Positions 1 to 6,343 of a stretch of DNA of 6,369 nucleotides are shown here, in pieces. The first letter of the stretch is position 1. Each line of letters starts with the position of its first letter. Location of the stretch: NCBI GenBank assembly GCA_017467745.1, contig JAFUKV010000104.1:1-6369 (forward strand), given 5' to 3'. The position numbers and the translations under genes were made by a program. The notes beneath the pieces are model-generated. The model saw nothing but the letters and a program-made list of their open reading frames with translations, ran no database searches and was not told the DNA's origin. The DNA is from Bacteroidaceae bacterium (GTDB taxonomy: Bacteria > Bacteroidota > Bacteroidia > Bacteroidales > CHK158-818).

Positions 1-306
1 AATGCATCGGACGCCCGCAAACATATGGATTACTATTCTCTGTCAAAATCCAAAACAAACCGCCACATGGAGCCGTTTATCATCAATATAGCTTCATCAG
101 ATAAGGCTGCCGAAATATCATCGTCGCACGAAGGTGAAGAGTTTATCTGGGTTATGGATGGAAAAGTAGAGATAAATTACGGAAACGACTCTTATATTTT
201 AGAAACAGGAGACAGCATCTATTACGACTCTATCGTTCCGCATTGCGTTCACGCGGCAAAAGATTGTACAGCCAAAATTCTGGCAGTTGTTTATACCCCT
301 ATTTAA
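1..306 (+). CDS. Cupin-domain protein, 3' part (probable XRE-cupin transcriptional regulator)
   Basis: This is a cupin sensor domain, cut at its 5' end by the window edge. The reading frame is open back to base 1, eight codons before the first ATG at 25, so that ATG is probably internal. A cupin barrel shows in order: an MEPFII strand (bases 67-84), an H-x3-E metal or ligand-site pattern (His at 127-129, Glu at 139-141), the turn 'MDGKVEINYG', then 'ETGDSIYYDS' and a late 'VPH' (bases 235-243) matching cupin motif 2. The pattern resembles the C-terminal half of XRE-cupin regulators of about 180 residues, where an N-terminal helix-turn-helix binds DNA and the cupin binds a small effector. The helix-turn-helix would lie left of the window and is inferred, not seen. 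The gene ends 22 bases before an acyl-CoA synthetase, which suggests an operon and a local regulatory role. A free-standing cupin is the alternative. Confidence 0.85.
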   Translation, partial: NASDARKHMDYYSLSKSKTNRHMEPFIINIASSDKAAEISSSHEGEEFIWVMDGKVEINYGNDSYILETGDSIYYDSIVPHCVHAAKDCTAKILAVVYTPI

Positions 307-328
307 TACCTTTTGATATTTTTCAGAG

Positions 329-1978
329 ATGCAATTATTCGACAGAACATTAGGAGACTGGCTCGAACATTGGGCGGAAGTTTCACCCGATAAAGAATAT
401 TTAGTTTATTCCGATAGAAACCTGCGTTATACTTGGGCTCAATTCAACGAGCGAGTAAACACCGTAGCAAAAGGTTTATTGGCATTAGGAGTAGAAAAAG
501 GGTCGCATGTAGGGATATGGGCTACCAACGTTCCCGATTGGCTGACATATTTATATGCTTGCGCAAAAATCGGAGCCGTATATGTTACGGTTAATACCAA
601 TTACAAGCAAAACGAATTGGAATATCTGGTAGAAAATTCAGATATGCACACTCTTTGCTTGATAGACGGAACATTCGAAAGCGACTACATTAAGATGACT
701 TACGAGATGCTTCCCGAATTAAAAACCTGCCAACGCGGATTTTTAAGAAGCAAACGTTTCCCCCAAATGCGCAACGTGATTTACTTAGGTCAAGAAAAGC
801 ATCGGGGTATGTACAACACGCCGGAAGTTTTATTGTTGGGACAAACCGTCAGCGACCAGCGTTTAAACGACGCAAAAAAACAGGTAAGCTGTCATGATGT
901 GATCAATATGCAATATACATCGGGAACAACAGGTTTTCCAAAAGGTGTTATGCTTTCACACCACAACATCGCAAACAACGGATTTTTGACAGGCGAGCAC
1001 ATGAAATTCACATCCGAAGATAAATTGTGCTGTTGTGTCCCGCTATTCCACTGTTTCGGTATCGTATTGGCAACCATGAACGTATTGACGCACGGATGTA
1101 CGCAAGTAATGGTAGAACGGTTCGACGCTTTACTGGTGCTTGCCTCTATCCATAAAGAACGCTGTACCGCAGTATATGGCGTACCCACCATGTTTATAGC
1201 CGAGTTGAACCATCCGATGTTCGACATGTTTGATATGAGTTGTTTAAGAACCGGAATTATGGCAGGTTCTTTATGCCCGATAGAATTGATGCGACAGGTC
1301 AACACCAAAATGTTTATGGATGTAACGAGCGTTTACGGATTGACGGAGACCTCACCCGGTATGACACACTCGCGGATAGACGACCCGGCCGATGTACGCT
1401 ATACTACCGTAGGTTCGGATTATGAATTTACCGAAGTAGCCGTAATCGACCCCGAAACGGGCGAAAGATGTCCTGACGGCGTACAAGGCGAAATGTGTTG
1501 TCGAGGATACAACGTAATGAAAGGCTATTACAAAAATCCGAAAGCTACCGCCGAGTGCATCGATAAAAACGGATTTCTTCACTCGGGAGATCTCGGCATA
1601 AAAGACGAAAACGGAAACTATCGTATTACAGGACGTATCAAGGACATGATTATCAGAGGCGGAGAAAACATATATCCTCGCGAGATAGAAGAGTTCCTTT
1701 ATCATCTTGACGGCGTAAAAGACGTGCAGGTAGCCGCAGTACCTTCAAAGAAATACGGAGAAGAAGTCGGAGCATTCATCATTTTACACGAAGGCGCTAA
1801 CTTGACGGAAAGCGATGTCAAAGATTTCTGCAAAGGAAAAATATCACGATATAAAATACCTAAATACGTATTTTTTGTAGATGGATTCCCTTTGACAGGA
1901 AGCGGAAAAATCCAAAAATACAAACTGAAAGATCTCAGTCTCGAACTTTTAGCTAAACAAGGAATCGTTCCGGTATAA
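329..1978 (+). CDS. AMP-forming acyl-CoA synthetase (ANL superfamily)
   Basis: This complete 549-residue enzyme should activate a carboxylic acid with ATP to an acyl-adenylate and then transfer it to coenzyme A. All core ANL motifs are present: the P-loop YTSGTTGFPKG at residues 196-206, the YGLTE adenine motif at 336-340, HSGD at 418-421 with Asp421 for ribose, and GRIKDMIIRGGENIYP at 435-450 containing the hinge between the two C-domain positions. The motif PLTGSGK ends at Lys527, the lysine needed for adenylation. The length is normal for fatty-acyl or medium-chain acyl-CoA ligases. There is no signal peptide or membrane segment, so it acts in the cytoplasm. The ATG at 329 opens directly into the conserved N-terminal region, with no clear Shine-Dalgarno, as is usual in Bacteroidota. 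It follows the cupin gene by 22 bases and is followed by a hairpin terminator, so it is the last gene of that unit. The acid used cannot be told from sequence. Confidence 0.95.
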   Translation: MQLFDRTLGDWLEHWAEVSPDKEYLVYSDRNLRYTWAQFNERVNTVAKGLLALGVEKGSHVGIWATNVPDWLTYLYACAKIGAVYVTVNTNYKQNELEYLVENSDMHTLCLIDGTFESDYIKMTYEMLPELKTCQRGFLRSKRFPQMRNVIYLGQEKHRGMYNTPEVLLLGQTVSDQRLNDAKKQVSCHDVINMQYTSGTTGFPKGVMLSHHNIANNGFLTGEHMKFTSEDKLCCCVPLFHCFGIVLATMNVLTHGCTQVMVERFDALLVLASIHKERCTAVYGVPTMFIAELNHPMFDMFDMSCLRTGIMAGSLCPIELMRQVNTKMFMDVTSVYGLTETSPGMTHSRIDDPADVRYTTVGSDYEFTEVAVIDPETGERCPDGVQGEMCCRGYNVMKGYYKNPKATAECIDKNGFLHSGDLGIKDENGNYRITGRIKDMIIRGGENIYPREIEEFLYHLDGVKDVQVAAVPSKKYGEEVGAFIILHEGANLTESDVKDFCKGKISRYKIPKYVFFVDGFPLTGSGKIQKYKLKDLSLELLAKQGIVPV

Positions 1979-2005
1979 AAAAATATTTTTATCGATAATT
2001 TAACC

Positions 2006-2051
2006 GAACGAGAGAGAACACTACCCAATGACCTTCTCTCTCGTTCTTTTT
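2006..2051 (+). terminator. Intrinsic terminator after the acyl-CoA synthetase
   Basis: A perfect 13-bp inverted repeat (GAACGAGAGAGAA at 2006-2018 with its complement at 2034-2046) encloses a 15-base loop and is followed by five T residues (2047-2051). It lies 27 bases after the synthetase stop codon, the expected place for rho-independent termination. It ends only 20 bases before the start codon of the next gene, so a role as a leader hairpin for that gene is also possible. Confidence 0.85.
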
Positions 2052-2071
2052 AACCTATAAATTTCAGAACT

Positions 2072-4453
2072 ATGTATAAACTTTCTCTTATCGCATTATT
2101 GTCTTATCTAATAGCCTGTTCGCCAAGAGAGAACTCGAAAGAATATACGCTATGGTATAATACTCCCGCAAAGAGCTGGATGAACGAAGCCTTACCCATA
2201 GGCAACGGTTATATAGGCGCCATGTTTTACGGCGGCGTTCCGACAGACGAAATACAAATATCGGAGGAAGGAATCTGGGCAGGAGGTCCGGGATCCAACC
2301 CGCAATATAACGGAGGCAATAAAAAAGAGAGTTGGAAACATCTCGCCAATATCCGTTCTCTGCTGGCGCAAGGAAAAACATCAGAAGCGGGAAAATTAGC
2401 CAATACCTACATGGTAGGAGAAATATCTTCCGCAAAAGGAGAAGCGGAGTTCGGCGACTATGGAGCGCAACAGCCGTTCGGGTCTCTGCTGATTACAACA
2501 GACGGCATAGACTCTACCTATACCGATTATTTTAGAAAACTGAACATCTCTCAATCGTTGGGTTCCGTATCTTTTAAACACAAAGGTTCCAACTACAAAA
2601 ACTTTTATTTCGCATCTTATCCTTCGCGGCTATTAGTTTTCCGTTATACCAATAACTGTAAAAACGGAGCTACTTACCGCATGGCATACACATCGCCTCA
2701 TAAAAATACGAATATAACCGCAATAGATAATAATACGATAAAGATAGAAGGCGCATTAGAATCGAATGGAGAACGATTTGAAGGATTAGTTTGGATAAAA
2801 ACCGACGGGGTTCCTTATTTTTCAGAAAATGAGTACAAAATAGAACAAGCGCGAAATGTAGAATTTTATGTTTCGGTGGCATCTGCATATAAAAATACAT
2901 TTCCCGATTATACAGGAACCAATTACGAGGCTATCAACCGTACCGCCATTGAAAAGGCAAAAACAAGCACTTACGAGCATTTATTGAAAGAACATATCAA
3001 TGATTACAAAGGTCTTTTTGACCGTGTATCGCTCTCTCTAAACTCCGCACCCGATACCTCGACACTCCCTACCGACCAACGACTGCTGCAATACAGCAAA
3101 GGCGCACGTGACTTCGCGTTAGAAGAGCTCTATTTCCAATACGGACGCTACTTGCTTATCAGTAGCTCCCGTCCGGGTACGATGCCTGCACACCTGCAAG
3201 GCAAATGGAATAATTTAATGAGTCCTCCTTGGGCATGCGACTATCATATGAACATCAACCTGCAAATGATATATTGGCCAGCAGAAATCACCAATTTATC
3301 AGAATGCCACACTCCTTTGCTTCAATACATAGAGAGCTTGCGCCAACCGGGACGCATCACTGCCCGAGAGTATTTCAACGCGCGCGGATGGTCGGTACAT
3401 ACGATGAACAACGCTTACGGGTTTACAGCACCGGGATGGAATTTCTATTGGGGATATGCGCCCAACTCCGCTTCATGGCTCGGTAGCCATATATGGGAAC
3501 ATTATGCCTTTACCCAAGACTCCGTTTACCTGAAACAATCAGCATATCCCATATTAAAAGAATTAGGCGAATTTTGGCTTGATTACTTAACGGAAGACAG
3601 CGACGGCACATTGGTTTCATCGCCTTCTTATTCTCCCGAACACGGCGACATCGCTATCGGCGCAACCATAGATCAAGAAATTGCTTGGGAGCTGTTTTCC
3701 AATTTATTAAAAGCATCCGAAATTCTGAGCTATCAAAATGCCTTTACCGACAGTATCCGAACTGCCCGCGAAAAACTTTCGCCTTTAAAAATCGGGAAAT
3801 ACGGGCAACTGCAAGAGTGGAAAACCGATTTGGACGACCCGAACGATAAACACAGACATATATCTCATCTGTACGCTCTATACCCAAGTTACCAAATATC
3901 TCCCACCGCAACTCCCGAATGGGCAAATGCAGCGGAACAGACACTGAAACAACGAGGCGAAGACGGAACCGGATGGTCTCTCAGTTGGAAAATAAATTTC
4001 TGGGCAAGACTTAAAAACGGAAATACGTCCTACAAAATGTTACGCAACCTACTGACGCCTTCGGTAGGAGAAGGCAGCAGGCCTTCTCATAGCGGCTCAT
4101 ACGCTAACTTATTATGCGCGCATCCGCCGTTCCAAATAGATGGGAATATGGGAGCTGTTGCCGGTGTTGCAGAAATGTTACTACAATCGTACAACGATAC
4201 AATTCGTTTGCTGCCTGCTTTACCCGCAGAATGGAAAGATGGAAAAGTAACCGGACTATGTGCACGCGGGGGATATACGGTAGATATTGAATGGAAAAAC
4301 GGATTATTGCAAAAAGCGATTATACGTAACAATAATCCCTCAAACAGCCCGCGTTCTTGTGCAGTAAATTATTGTAAAGAAACTCGGATAATCACTATTC
4401 CTTCCGGAAAACAAGAAACAACAATTTCCGATTTCCCTTGCTGTATAGAATGA
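2072..4453 (+). CDS. GH95 family alpha-L-fucosidase-like lipoprotein
   Basis: This complete 793-residue glycoside hydrolase of family 95 should cleave alpha-1,2-linked L-fucose from host or plant glycans. Residues 1-15 form a lipoprotein signal with lipobox LIAC and lipidated Cys16. The following SPRENSKE is not the strongly acidic surface-export signal, so a periplasmic or outer-membrane inner-face location is favoured (inference). The N-terminal GH95 beta-domain starts with 'LWYNTPAKSWMNEALPIGNG' (27-46). The (alpha/alpha)6 catalytic domain covers roughly 330-690. Its Asn394-Ile-Asn396 pair, the general acid Glu523 in SPSYSPEH, and Asp690 in QIDGN match the family's catalytic Asn/Asn, Glu and Asp. 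His392, two residues before the Asn pair, fits fucosidases better than the L-galactosidase variants (recalled, not checked). One oddity is Ile400, where the family usually has Asn in QMNYWPAE. No SusC/D, sulfatase or other glycosidase gene is visible nearby. Terminators lie on both sides, so it appears to be transcribed alone. Confidence 0.95.
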   Translation: MYKLSLIALLSYLIACSPRENSKEYTLWYNTPAKSWMNEALPIGNGYIGAMFYGGVPTDEIQISEEGIWAGGPGSNPQYNGGNKKESWKHLANIRSLLAQGKTSEAGKLANTYMVGEISSAKGEAEFGDYGAQQPFGSLLITTDGIDSTYTDYFRKLNISQSLGSVSFKHKGSNYKNFYFASYPSRLLVFRYTNNCKNGATYRMAYTSPHKNTNITAIDNNTIKIEGALESNGERFEGLVWIKTDGVPYFSENEYKIEQARNVEFYVSVASAYKNTFPDYTGTNYEAINRTAIEKAKTSTYEHLLKEHINDYKGLFDRVSLSLNSAPDTSTLPTDQRLLQYSKGARDFALEELYFQYGRYLLISSSRPGTMPAHLQGKWNNLMSPPWACDYHMNINLQMIYWPAEITNLSECHTPLLQYIESLRQPGRITAREYFNARGWSVHTMNNAYGFTAPGWNFYWGYAPNSASWLGSHIWEHYAFTQDSVYLKQSAYPILKELGEFWLDYLTEDSDGTLVSSPSYSPEHGDIAIGATIDQEIAWELFSNLLKASEILSYQNAFTDSIRTAREKLSPLKIGKYGQLQEWKTDLDDPNDKHRHISHLYALYPSYQISPTATPEWANAAEQTLKQRGEDGTGWSLSWKINFWARLKNGNTSYKMLRNLLTPSVGEGSRPSHSGSYANLLCAHPPFQIDGNMGAVAGVAEMLLQSYNDTIRLLPALPAEWKDGKVTGLCARGGYTVDIEWKNGLLQKAIIRNNNPSNSPRSCAVNYCKETRIITIPSGKQETTISDFPCCIE

Positions 4454-4458
4454 TATGC

Positions 4459-4506
4459 AATAAAAATAACTGTTAGCGAAACAATTCGCTAACAGTTATT
4501 TTTATT
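4459..4506. terminator. Bidirectional terminator between convergent GH95 and START-like genes
   Basis: A 22-bp perfect inverted repeat (4459-4480 with 4485-4506) closes on an ACAA tetraloop (4481-4484). The outer part is A-rich on the left arm and T-rich on the right, so both transcripts would end in a U-tract. It starts 6 bases after the GH95 stop, and the minus-strand gene's stop codon begins at the next base, 4507. This is a compact shared terminator for two converging genes. Confidence 0.95.
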
Positions 4507-4896
4507 TTAACATCCCAACAAACGTTTTAAAGAAGATATTTGTTGATTCCACAATGAGATTGACTCATCCTTCTCGTCCGGATAAGCAAAATCTGTTATA
4601 ATCAACGTAATATCATCTGTCAATTCCGTTTGATCTATACGAAACTCAAAATAAGCTTTACTATCCACGCCCTCATCTTCTTTCCAATGAAAACGAATAA
4701 AAACGCCCTGCCTCTGTGTTATAAGCAACGCCTCTTGCGGAACTTTGCTCCAAATAAACACAAAATCCTTTCCTTTTACCTCCACACTATCGGCAAACCA
4801 TTCGGATAAACCATTCGCAGTAGACAAATATGGCCATAACACCGGGGCGGATATTCTGCCTAATACATACTCAATACTATATTTTTCTTTTTTCAT
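4507..4896 (-). CDS. START-like domain protein (SRPBCC superfamily)
   Basis: This is a small cytoplasmic protein of 129 residues, a form common in Bacteroidales and usually annotated only as START-like domain-containing. The START/SRPBCC helix-grip fold makes a hydrophobic cavity for a lipid-like or aromatic ligand, but no ligand or function is known to me for this branch. Visible features are the opening KEKYSIEYVL strand (residues 3-12), the family-typical GLSEWFAD at 29-36, several amphipathic beta strands (for example VFIRFHWKE and AYFEFRID), and a long C-terminal helix ending SLWNQQISSLKRLLGC. The frame continues upstream to a TTG at 4914 and an ATG at 4902. I choose the ATG at 4896 because MKKEKYSIEY matches the usual family start, and a weak upstream promoter would place the transcript start near 4912. 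There is no signal peptide or membrane segment. The gene is convergent with GH95 and probably monocistronic. Confidence 0.85.
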   Translation of the reverse strand: MKKEKYSIEYVLGRISAPVLWPYLSTANGLSEWFADSVEVKGKDFVFIWSKVPQEALLITQRQGVFIRFHWKEDEGVDSKAYFEFRIDQTELTDDITLIITDFAYPDEKDESISLWNQQISSLKRLLGC

Positions 4897-4918
4897 CTGC
4901 ATATTCGGGGTCAAAAAG

Positions 4919-4948
4919 AGAAATTATATTCATTCCACGTATCTCAAA
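4919..4948 (-). promoter_or_regulatory. Possible Bacteroidota-type promoter for the START-like gene
   Basis: On the minus strand, TTTGAGA (4948-4942) matches the -33 TTTGnnA element. Eighteen bases after its TTTG, TAATTTCT (4926-4919) is a partial match to the -7 TAnnTTTG element. The spacing is one base shorter than usual and the -7 box is imperfect. In an AT-rich region this could be chance. Confidence 0.35.
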
Positions 4949-5155
4949 TAATAAAAAGCCACATAATGAAAATTTTCTTTATATGCTATAAAATTATTTT
5001 GACGGCAATATATAAAATAAAATTATAGGAGATGAAATAAACGAAAAAAATTCAGCTTTTTTATATTACTTTCCAATGGTATATTCTCTCCCCTTATTTT
5101 TCTACCAACTAAAATACACAAAAGAAAAATTCTTACTTAAAAAAACTGCAAAAAA
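4949..5155. other. AT-rich intergenic stretch without a recognisable gene
   Basis: The 315 bases between the START-like gene start and the tRNA are strongly AT-rich. Apart from the two promoter candidates at its edges, I see nothing convincing. The longest opening I noticed, a 20-codon ATG frame at 4966 rich in Ile and Lys, looks like chance. There is no clear repeat or strong hairpin. Confidence 0.6.
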
Positions 5156-5187
5156 TTTGGGGGTATTAAAACTTCCCCTTATCTTTG
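5156..5187 (+). promoter_or_regulatory. Bacteroidota housekeeping promoter of the tRNA gene
   Basis: TTTG at 5156-5159 serves as the -33 box. After 20 bases comes TATCTTTG at 5180-5187, a perfect match to the -7 consensus TAnnTTTG used by the primary sigma factor of Bacteroides and relatives. Transcription would begin near 5194, leaving a leader of about 18 bases before the mature tRNA at 5212. Confidence 0.85.
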
Positions 5188-5211
5188 CACCGCAATTCAG
5201 CAAAAAAAAAT

Positions 5212-5285
5212 GGCGAGATAGCTCAGCTGGTTAGAGCGCATGATTCATAATCATGAGGTCCCCGGTTCAATCCCGGGTCTCGCTA
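5212..5285 (+). tRNA. tRNA-Met (anticodon CAU), probably elongator
   Basis: A full 74-base cloverleaf folds with no mismatch. The acceptor stem is 5212-5218 with 5278-5284, the D arm 5221-5237, the anticodon stem 5239-5243 with 5251-5255 around loop TTCATAA, and the T arm 5261-5277 with TTCAATC in the loop. The anticodon CAT is at 5246-5248. The discriminator is A5285, and the 3' CCA is not encoded (the next bases are CAA). The first acceptor pair is a G-U wobble. It lacks the three G-C pairs at the base of the anticodon stem and the 1-72 mismatch of initiator tRNA, so it is not tRNA-fMet. A CAU anticodon can also belong to tRNA-Ile2 read after lysidine modification. The elongator identity is more likely but not proven here. 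Confidence 0.96.
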
Positions 5286-5289
5286 CAAT

Positions 5290-5352
5290 AACAAAACCGT
5301 TGATAATCAGAATTAATTACTGAAATCAGCGGTTTTGTTGCTTTTGTCTTTC
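5290..5352 (+). terminator. Terminator hairpin downstream of the tRNA
   Basis: The stem AACAAAACCG (5290-5299) pairs with 5330-5339. It continues through a G-T wobble and four more pairs (5301-5304 with 5325-5328), then after a small bulge through TCAG/CTGA (5307-5310 with 5320-5323), around a 9-base loop. It is followed by the interrupted T-rich run CTTTTGTCTTTCT. The position, five bases after the tRNA, fits termination and 3'-end processing. Confidence 0.75.
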
Positions 5353-5475
5353 TAAATATAGAACAGGTCTCATATCTACGTAACACATTTTCCTTAAATA
5401 AGGCAGGGTAAAAATCACAACAAATTTTATTCTAAACAATAGAAATGCAACAATTACCGAGACTTATATAAGGAC

Positions 5476-5862
5476 TTATCTGTTCTTTGATGTCAAATTT
5501 TCTATCGTTTTCTGTTGCGAAAGCACCGTTTCCGTCAGTCGAGCTATTTGGTCGAATACTTCTCTCGGAATAGTAACTGAATCTCCCGCTAAGATTTCCG
5601 GATTTTTCGTTTTATATACAGGTTCTTCCTCCGCTACTAAATAAGGCGCTTTTATCTCCTTAAAATCTTTACAAACAGCAAATTCTTCTAAAACCTCTTT
5701 GCCATACTTTTCCTCTATTATTCTGGCCTGATACTCTTCTAACTTTTTCTTTCCGGTCTCTATTGCAGAAATGTTTCCTTGTACACAACCAAACAACTTG
5801 GCCATATCAACCTGCTTTAATTTATATTTTTTCCGAAACGCCTTCAAATCGAACCCAACCAT
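5476..5862 (-). CDS. Small XRE-type helix-turn-helix regulator
   Basis: This 128-residue protein has an N-terminal HTH of the Cro/C1 (XRE) type. FRKKYKLKQVDMAKLFG (residues 9-25) gives the first two helices, VQGNISAIETGKKK (27-40) the turn and recognition helix, and residues 42-61 the closing helices. A middle linker (about 62-88) is followed by 'AGDSVTIPREVFDQ' and a C-terminal helix (about 98-128) with heptad-like hydrophobic spacing that could dimerise or hold a partner. This layout is common among orphan Bacteroides regulators found in and around mobile DNA. I choose the ATG at 5862; the frame also contains a GTG two codons earlier at 5868. No antitoxin partner, integrase or phage gene is visible beside it. 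It is probably a DNA-binding repressor, perhaps of its own gene through the palindrome upstream; the target is inferred, not seen. No clear terminator follows it. Confidence 0.85.
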   Translation of the reverse strand: MVGFDLKAFRKKYKLKQVDMAKLFGCVQGNISAIETGKKKLEEYQARIIEEKYGKEVLEEFAVCKDFKEIKAPYLVAEEEPVYKTKNPEILAGDSVTIPREVFDQIARLTETVLSQQKTIENLTSKNR

Positions 5863-5917
5863 AAGCACATTATTAAATAATATTAATATCAGTAATGTAT
5901 TGAAATATATTTTGCAT

Positions 5918-5939
5918 ATATCAATTATATTATTGATAT
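5918..5939. promoter_or_regulatory. Candidate operator palindrome in the leader of the XRE gene
   Basis: ATATCAAT (5918-5925) and its exact complement ATTGATAT (5932-5939) are separated by 6 bases, with arm centres about 14 bases apart. It lies 56 bases upstream of the XRE start codon and downstream of a possible -7 box. This fits a dimeric HTH repressor site or a leader hairpin. The region is very AT-rich, so a chance palindrome is possible. Confidence 0.4.
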
Positions 5940-5964
5940 TTGTCGTATCATTGTATTGTTTCTA

Positions 5965-5972
5965 CAAATATA
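5965..5972 (-). promoter_or_regulatory. Possible -7 promoter element for the XRE gene
   Basis: Read on the minus strand, TATATTTG matches TAnnTTTG exactly and would start a leader of about 95 bases before the ATG at 5862. No TTTG element is found at the usual 19-21 bases upstream; the nearest is about 29 bases away. The call rests on the -7 box alone. Confidence 0.35.
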
Positions 5973-6253
5973 GAAAATTTTTTATGAATCATTGTCGCTT
6001 TCAAAATAACTCTCGAATAGAAATTCATCATAAAAGCTTTATTGAAGTTTTTCAAAATAAGATGTCGTATCATTATTTTCAAAAAGTTATTCTTTCCTTC
6101 GGGCAGCATTTCTGCTTTATTGCGAATTATAAGAATTATGACTTTTCCAAATGGCACTTTCCAGAGAAGCCCGATCTCTCTATTCTTGCAAATCCAAGAG
6201 GAAACAGTGTTTACACAAATTGTTTCATGAAAAACAGATGTGTGTATAAATAG
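5973..6253. other. Unassigned segment open on both strands, no recognisable product
   Basis: Between the XRE promoter region and the terminator at 6254, long frames are free of stops on both strands. The plus frame runs through the segment to TAG at 6251-6253. The minus frame runs from at least about 6250 down to TGA at 5948-5950. The plus product is rich in Phe, Tyr, His, Cys and Asn and poor in acidic residues, which suggests a non-coding reading. The minus product is very basic (for example KVPFGKVIILIIRNKAEMLP), and a GTG at 6157 is a possible start. Neither matches a family I know. It could be a decayed gene, a small gene on one strand, or a non-coding RNA ending at the adjacent terminator. 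Confidence 0.35.
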
Positions 6254-6295
6254 GTTACCCGAAATCTCATTTTATTTCGGGTAACTCTATTTTTT
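6254..6295 (+). terminator. Strong intrinsic terminator, owner gene unknown
   Basis: A perfect 12-bp stem, GTTACCCGAAAT (6254-6265) with its complement at 6274-6285, closes on an 8-base loop. It is followed by TCTA and then six T residues (6290-6295), so it works best on the plus strand. On the minus strand the tail is the weaker CTATTTAT, which could still serve a gene coming from the right. No accepted plus-strand gene ends here, but an unassigned plus frame stops at 6253, directly at the stem base. Confidence 0.8.
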
Positions 6296-6305
6296 CAAAA
6301 AATCT

Positions 6306-6343
6306 CTGAGGGGTATGAATTAAATACCAATATCTCAGGTATT
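6306..6343. repeat. Nested small inverted repeats at the right edge
   Basis: CTGAG (6306-6310) pairs with CTCAG (6334-6338), and inside it GGTAT (6312-6316) pairs with ATACC (6324-6328). AATACC (6323-6328) can instead pair with GGTATT (6338-6343). The two pairings exclude each other. This may be a leader or 3' structure of a gene beyond the window; an ATG at 6347 stays open for the remaining bases but is too short to judge. Confidence 0.35.

Noticed and set aside
892..1308. 138-codon open frame on the minus strand inside the acyl-CoA synthetase gene
   Set aside because: It is fully antisense to a gene with all ANL motifs intact, and its product resembles no family.
1352..2028. Two minus-strand open frames (117 and 108 codons) over the end of the synthetase gene
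   Set aside because: They are antisense shadows of a well-supported gene, with no recognisable domain, and one runs through the terminator hairpin.
4897..4914. Upstream TTG start for the START-like gene (135 residues)
   Set aside because: The family start pattern and a possible transcript start near 4912 favour the ATG at 4896.
5461..5479. Direct repeat GACTTAT and palindrome CTTATATAAG near the XRE stop codon
   Set aside because: They are short and AT-rich, and fit neither a terminator nor an att site.
5771..6253. 160-codon plus-strand frame containing a hydrophobic, membrane-like stretch
   Set aside because: Its first 30 codons are antisense to the XRE gene, the hydrophobic part comes from the AT-rich leader, and the composition is unlike a real protein. 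Only the right part is kept, as an unassigned segment.
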